Shown here: in pieces, positions 58,564 through 64,000 of the stretch | Position numbering within the stretch: position 1 is the stretch's first letter | Layout: each line of letters begins with the position of its first letter | NCBI GenBank assembly: GCA_018806985.1 | Contig: JADANN010000445.1 | Location: forward strand, 852,001-916,000 | Source of the DNA: Angiostrongylus vasorum | Lineage: Eukaryota > Nematoda > Chromadorea > Rhabditida > Metastrongylidae | Length of the DNA stretch: 64,000 nucleotides | Direction: 5' to 3' | Notes under the pieces: model-generated | The model's input: only the letters and a program-made list of their open reading frames with translations | What the model was told of the DNA's origin: nothing | Database searches by the model: none | Program-made: the position numbers and the translations under genes

Positions 58564-59170
58564 TGATTGATAATTCGATGTTTTCTTCAATAAGCAGACA
58601 CGAGGTTAGTACTGTAGAATTTATTAGAATACAGTAGCTAACGTTTCGGCGGTTTCGCCTTCGCGTCTGCTTATTGAAGAAAAAACACCGAATTATCAAT
58701 CAGTGTCGAGGTTAATAAAAAAGTCGGTCTTGGGAATTGCTACGTGAGGTGCCAGTAGAATGTTTCCGACTTGTAAAAGAAGTCCGATCACTAAGACAGA
58801 AAAATTGCCTTAGCTAGACAAACGATATTCTTTCTCCGCCGCTGCCTGAAACACCGAGTCGTGCTGACCTTCATCAAACGAAAGCGAGTACACGATGTAT
58901 GCGGCCTACCGAGGGACAGCCAACAAGTACTGGACATCGACACACGACTACTACGCGCCTCTTTTCGATGAAAACAGGACAACATGGACGGGCAATTGAA
59001 GAAGTGCAAGTCGAAGGAATCTTACTGTGTTCAGTATTTGGAGGATTCCCTTTGGAAGAGAATAATGAGCTCTGAAGAGGGTTAAGCTGCCGAAACGTCA
59101 GCTGTTGTATTTTCATAAATTCTGTAATACCAACCTCTTGTCTGCTTATTGAAGAAAAAACATCGGATTC
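58564..59170 (+). mobile_element. Non-autonomous Penelope-related element with hammerhead-like ends
   Basis: Opens with a 42-base inverted repeat (58564-58605 and 58662-58708: CAATAAGCAGACACGAGG against CGTCTGCTTATTG) enclosing a truncated hammerhead-like motif on the minus strand (58637-58666). Then GTCGGTCTTGGGAATTGC, shared with 32810, leads into frames reading CFRLVKEVRSLRQKNCLARQ, FIKRKRVHDVCGLPRDSQQV and QLKKCKSKESYCVQYLED. I read this as an N-terminal piece of a Penelope polyprotein. It ends in a better hammerhead-like motif at 59068-59103 and a CTGCTTATTGAAGAAAAAAC terminus. There is no RT or GIY-YIG. Confidence 0.6.
59068..59103 (+). ncRNA. Hammerhead-ribozyme-like motif, non-autonomous copy
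   Basis: Stem I AGCT/AGCT, core CTGAAGA (59072-59078), one extra G, weak stem II (GGT/GCC), GAAAC then GTC with expected cleavage after C59099. Same architecture as 42359-42397, including the extra base before stem II and the palindromic ACGT. Confidence 0.55.
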
Positions 59171-59269
59171 CGATTTCATTGCCATGTTCTTGAAAATCTT
59201 GACCGTAATCACATCAAATGAATGTTTTGTAAAAGTCATATATAGGGATTCGTGAAATCATCGTCACTC

Positions 59270-59490
59270 GAATAACCAGATTAGGCCGTCGCCATGTCGA
59301 AGTGACCTAGGACCACTTGTACTTCGAACCCGAGACCACCCTTTCCATGGGCTTACATGTTATCCGCTGCGCCAACCGAGCCCTTGCTTAGGCTTTCTTT
59401 CTGCTAGTTCTTTTACTCTAACAGTGCTATCAGCAATCACCCTTCAACAGAAATGATCTGACCGCCCAAATCGGCACTGAATCGTTATCA
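59270..59490 (-). repeat. R1 repeat, single diverged copy
   Basis: TTATCCGCTGCGCCAACCGA, GCTAGTTCTTTTACTC, TATCAGCAATCACCC and CCCAAATCGGCACTGAA match R1 in left-arm orientation. Confidence 0.6.
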
Positions 59491-60103
59491 GAACAACATT
59501 GACTCTGGTACGGTGTTTTTTTCGCATCGTATCGGATTTCAGGATCGCCATCAATGGTTCGTAACTATGTGGCCATATTGTTATGGATGACCTCAAAACG
59601 TCCGCTGCAGACAATTATGAGAATAAACAGCAGCTTATATCATCTTCTAGCTCTTCGGGGGAACGCATCGGCTTACTTAAAACAGCTGTGGAAATTTCAG
59701 AGTGGTGGTCTATAATCATCATTCTTCTGACGAGGAAAGGCCGAATAAATGTCTACCACTATGACAACACTCATTATCCCCCCAGCAGTTAATGTGCAAA
59801 ACGCATGCTAGTTGATCGTGGTAGAACCAGTAAAAGCAATGTTTCGTGGTGGAAATATTACTAGAAATGTAAGAACCTACTTTGATCAAGATCAAATACA
59901 TATCGCCATTGCTAATTCTTACTAAATACTAAGTGGAAGTGGCCCCAAAAAAAAACTTCATTCCTACTCTGGGGAATATAACCCACGTGGGACGATGGAA
60001 AAAAGAGACCTCTTCCTTTGCACCTAACGTCCTATACAAATCATGCATGATCCATGAGCTGTTTCGTGGCTGCATAGTTTCTTATCACCATACTTTTAGC
60101 AAT

Positions 60104-60385
60104 CTCGCGTGTGGCGCAGTGGTCGCAGGCACCCTGCAATACACACGTGGAATCGATCAACGCGCCTATTGCCCACCAAGCCATCCATCCCTCTGGGGTC
60201 AGCAAATTGGTATCAGACTTGTCTGGGAGGATAGCAGCACTGGCTCGATATATCGGTAGGCCACCGCGAGCCATTATAAAGGCCAGATATGCATTCAATC
60301 ACCTCCAACAATGCTTAATGAAGTCGAATGAATGGCACATTCCACAGGGATTGATCAACGCCGAGAGCTTTATCCTTTATCCTTT
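60104..60385 (+). repeat. R2 SINE, full length
   Basis: Head GTGTGGCGCAGTGGTCGCAG and TGGAATCGATC, body TTGGTATCAGACTTGTCTGG, CCACCGCGAGCCATTATAAA, tail GCCGAGAGCTTTATCC plus T-rich end. Confidence 0.88.
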
Positions 60386-60769
60386 TATAATTTTAGCATC
60401 CATTCAATGTTTTTCTAGCTTCTGCAGGCTCAACAAGTTCCAGTATGCCTAGAAAGTCATAGAAGTTACTATGAAGTGAAATTTCTGATTTATTCCCAGT
60501 CACTAGCCTACAGGAATACGACGGCATAATACGTTTGTCGTTCACCACATGACCATTTATCACTTCTGTTTACCTATATTTATACCAGTAGCTCAAGAGA
60601 TAATCGCATATGAATAGCCTAAGACCAAGACCCTTAAGACCTATGATCCCCCACTGAAAGCTATAGTAAAACCACAAAGATGTTTCTTTTGAAGAATCTT
60701 ATGAATGAAAATCATTCATTTAGTAATTACAGCTCATGTTGGCTCCTGTTAGATTTCGCGCTAAGAGCG

Positions 60770-62080
60770 AAGCAGACCCCGAATTTCATCTACACATTCG
60801 CCACCGCGTGCATTCATTTCAATGCCTATGGAAAGACACGACGGGTGCTGCGCACTGGCTTGATTCACTTTCTTTTCAGTGACTAAGTGGAGAGATTATC
60901 TATGTTATCACTCGACTATATGTTAGCGATAAGGGTGGAGAGTTTGTAATTCCTCATCAGTTAGATAATGAGATGACGAAAAAGCATCTTGAAGATGCTT
61001 CCCTCTATCGCTCATTGTCTGAAAAGAAATTGAAAAGTCAATACTGAAAATCGAACAACGAATGGGTCAAATTGACAGGAACGGTTGGTTTAAAACCATC
61101 ATATATCTTTCAACTCAAAGTTGAATTACCACCATGCCATGCATGCATTGTACCTAACAAAACTCGTAAGTTGGTATCCTCCGATGATCTTGCGTCTGCC
61201 GATCCATTCAAGGTTAGACTCATCATTAAGCGTGTAGACGGGCGAACGGGAAGAATAACATGGTTTTTTAACTCTAATACTTACCCAGTTGTTAAAACAC
61301 ATCCAACAGAACTCTTACGAACAGATGTTCGTGGATCGTCTACGTAACGCGCGTCCTAACAGCGCGTGTATGATGGAGTCCTTCGCGGTTATCACCCTTT
61401 GCACAAACCTGTCGAAGGACTACGCTATGAAAGCCATCCTTGATCACCTTATACAACATGAAAAAGCAATAAACATGAACGGCAACTAGGTTGATTAGCT
61501 CATGGTCCTACTAAAAGAGTGCCTAAGCTGCTCAATCATCAGATTGTCTGGGAAGTATTTCGCACAAATGGGAGGGTTGGCAATGCAACGGCGACTGACA
61601 TGAAGCCTTGCCACTGTATTTATGTCTAAGATAGAAGTACCAGTAATCGAACTCCGTCTACTGTAGATTTATAGAGGACTTATTCGTCATTTGCTCTACA
61701 AAAGAGAAAATGGACGAATGTCTTAAGCTATTGAACGGACAGTCAGAGTACACTAAGTCTATCCGAGAAAAACCGAAAGAAAACTGGCTTCCATTTCTGA
61801 ACGTTCAAATCAACCTATCCGAAAACGTTTACATTATGAAGTGGTACCGAAACCCAGGTAGTAAAAAACACATTGGTTCATCACCTCTCCTCTCGCCACT
61901 CACAAAAAAGGGCGCTTGTAAGAAATATGTTTTGAATACAACGTTAACCTTTTATTTGCGGCCTACTATAATTTTTACGGCAGGGTCTGATGTGAAATAC
62001 AACCACAACGACTTTGTAGCCCGGTACATGGAAAACAGGATTATCCCTTTTAATGTCCATGTACCGGGCACAAATCGTTG
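60770..62080 (+). mobile_element. Penelope-like retroelement 2, partial and broken
   Basis: SDKGGEFVIPHQLDNEM, CIVPNKTRKLVSSDDLASAD, FKVRLIIKRVDGRTGRITW, RLRNARPNSACMMESF, EQSEYTKS-type and KENWLPFLNVQINLSENVY parallel element 1 (KENWLPFPNVQINLSENGY) in the same order. The YIDD-like box is damaged, and neither a GIY-YIG domain nor a hammerhead-like end is seen. Confidence 0.8.
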
Positions 62081-62392
62081 ATTTGGAAAAATGGAGAGCC
62101 TATGGAAATGTCGCTTCCACTTTATCGCTGCTTTCTCGTATCTGCTTACTACCCTGAATTGCCCCACTTCACTCTCAGCGCCAAACAGCGGGTCCTTCTT
62201 AGATCTAGCAACCACGAAGAAATGTAGCAGTCGATTCAGTCTCATCCTTAAGAGAACCACTGCGTTTGCGTTAAGTTCTCACTTTCTCTAAGTTGTGAGC
62301 TGCAGTTTTGGTCCACTGGTTCCTGCTTTCTTCTATCCAATGACATTCGTTTCTGTTAAGAACTTCGTAGATGGTGGATGTGAGGAAAAGAA
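62081..62392. other. Non-coding stretch after Penelope element 2
   Basis: A 66-codon open frame (62091-62291) has no motif. Confidence 0.35.
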
Positions 62393-62460
62393 CTGTATGT
62401 AAGAAGTGCTAGGATCCGCACAGTTGACGTGAAGACGGACCAAATAAAATAAAAAACAAG
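62393..62460 (+). repeat. R4 3'-tail
   Basis: GAAGTGCTAGGATCCGCACA, GTTGACGTGAAGACGGACC, AAATAAAATAAAAAACAAG; third copy of the tail at 9600 and 10853. Confidence 0.6.
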
Positions 62461-64000
62461 TAAAAAAAACATGTTTTGGTCATGTTCATGTTTGTTGTAG
62501 TTTCGGAGAATTCGAGAGAATTCTCCAACTTCCGCAGTTCCGTTAAATAATAAGTAGCTCTGCTAAAGAAACTCAGTTTTTTTGTTTACAAAATAGGTTT
62601 TCCCACGTAAGGAAATGATAAACAACTACGATGACCCTTCAGCGATGAAGCTGACTTTTGCAACATCCGACTGATAAACTACCCCCAGTAGTTCGGAACT
62701 CTGTAGATTCACAGAGTAGACTTTACACTATCTTTAGCGTCCTTTTTAAATTCAAATATGTTCATAACAGAGATTTTCAACAAGTTGAAAATGGAACTGA
62801 AAAAGCCTCAAAAATGCCAACACAACAGCGACGGCTCCAGACATGAACGACACACCGGGAAACACCATCGGCTTCTGATGAACAACACTCCGCCCGCTCA
62901 GATGCTTTCGCCTTCGAAAGACGACCCTTCCAGAAAAGTGGAAGATGGGCTCCAGAAAATCAGAATTTCACTACGATAAAAGAAGTTCTACCTTATGGGC
63001 AAGAAACTGCAGATCCAAATTGTTTTTATGACAGATTTTAATTCGAAGTTGCAAGTGGCCGTAATTTTCGACTCGTATGACTCCTATGGAAGTCATGTCG
63101 TCGCATAAGCGTTAAAAACTAAGGTTTCCACTCCGAGCGGCTAATGAGGTTGCTCTCCAGAATAAAGTCTCGGGAAAAAATGAACGTCCGAGACTCCACG
63201 CTCTGGTGGTTGGAGTGAAAAGTCGAGGGACGACGACTCCATGCCGACGGGAGTGCACTGCGCCAGCTGTTCCGTCCCAGCGCCGGCTACAACCGATCGA
63301 TACCGCATTGTTCGCGTTGCCGAGCCGGCGCGATACCCTACGGTCTGGATCCCGTTCATCAACGCAGGACTATCACACCTCTGAACAAGTTCAGTGTTCG
63401 GCTCTTCGGTCCCACTTGCTACCATTGTTGGTCTAAGCAAACCATTCTGTCCACTTCTTTCTTGTTCGTGACCCTCATGCTCAAACATTTTCACACTCTC
63501 TGTGGGATTCTGCGGTAGTGTCGTAGAAGATTTACGTTTCTTTTCGTTCCTTTTGTTTCGAGGTTTTAGTAGTGTGGGTTTCTCTTCAGAGTTTGGGAAT
63601 ATTAGATAGGTGATTGCTGCCGACCGACCTTAGTCCTAGAGAAGAGCGAAGAGTCAAGTTGTTTTACCTGAAAGCAGGACATATCTTGATATCTTTGGTC
63701 GTTGTGGCTTAACAAACCTATGAAATTTAGAACAAAATCTTCATGATTTTTCCAGCACTCCTTCCCTTTGAAGTTTGGTCCCGGAAATTGTTTCTTTTTT
63801 CTTTTTGATAGTTTTAGGGTCTTAATTCTGGCGCATCGTCCTCCAAAGCGCCTTCGTCTGAGTTCAGAGAACAATCACAACGATTGCAGTTTGGTCGCCT
63901 ACTCCACGACTATTTTCGGTTCACAAATGAACAAACTCAAGTCGGAGCAAAAAACGAAGGTTTGTGTCGGCAGTTAGCCCGGCTTGCTCAGTAGAGTTTG
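62461..64000. other. No recognised gene; GC-richer patch
   Basis: 63160-63440 is GC-richer than its surroundings and open for 117 codons on the minus strand (63141-63494) without a known motif. It may be an exon of a gene continuing beyond the window. Confidence 0.3.

Noticed and set aside
63141..63494. Minus-strand 117-codon open frame in a GC-richer patch
   Set aside because: No recognised motif or splice context; left as a note rather than a gene.

Overview
This is a 64 kb piece of nematode nuclear DNA. It is most likely from a strongylid (clade V) parasite, with hookworms (Ancylostoma/Necator) as the best guess. The case rests on compact exons with (T)TTCAG acceptors and short phase-perfect introns, a TCP-1 epsilon gene followed directly by an ATF-7-type bZIP gene (as I recall, the same neighbours as C07G2.3/C07G2.2 in C. 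elegans), and RTE-type and Penelope-like retroelements of the kind I associate with hookworm genomes. Gene calls come from reading translated exons for family motifs and checking that splice phases close. Nothing was aligned by machine.

Layout. 1-7.5 kb is AT-rich DNA with two internally deleted mariner copies (1-355, 6380-6880) and two decayed dispersed repeats. 7.5-14.2 kb holds ten exons of cct-5, missing about 110 N-terminal residues. 14.7-25.4 kb holds a complete 11-exon atf-7-like gene whose second intron is packed with repeats and two reverse-strand RTE fragments. 26.9-27.9 kb is an RTE copy that has lost its reverse transcriptase. 28.0-32.2 kb has two phase-compatible exons of a gene I do not recognise. 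32.5-44.7 kb is repeat-dominated: hammerhead-like inverted repeats, SINE-like copies, a decayed RTE (37-38.5 kb), a Penelope-like element (40.2-42.4 kb) and a 570 bp AAT array. 50.5-57.8 kb is a seven-exon gene for a four-pass membrane protein. 58.5-62.1 kb holds two more Penelope-derived copies. The final 2 kb has no recognised gene.

How it fits together. CCT5 is a subunit of the cytosolic chaperonin TRiC/CCT, and ATF-7 is a stress and immune transcription factor. Their shared strand, 545 bp spacing and lack of an AATAAA between them suggest they could be co-transcribed as an operon. The repeats form several families: R1 (tRNA-like sequence, usually as palindromic inverted pairs), R2 (tRNA-headed SINE, about ten copies), R3 (about 370 bp, always + strand here), R4 (a short AGGATCCGC...AAATAAAATAAA tail), RTE LINEs, and Penelope-like elements with their non-autonomous relatives.

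The most interesting signal is a set of hammerhead-ribozyme-like motifs at the ends of the Penelope-like element and related non-autonomous copies, several arranged as inverted pairs.
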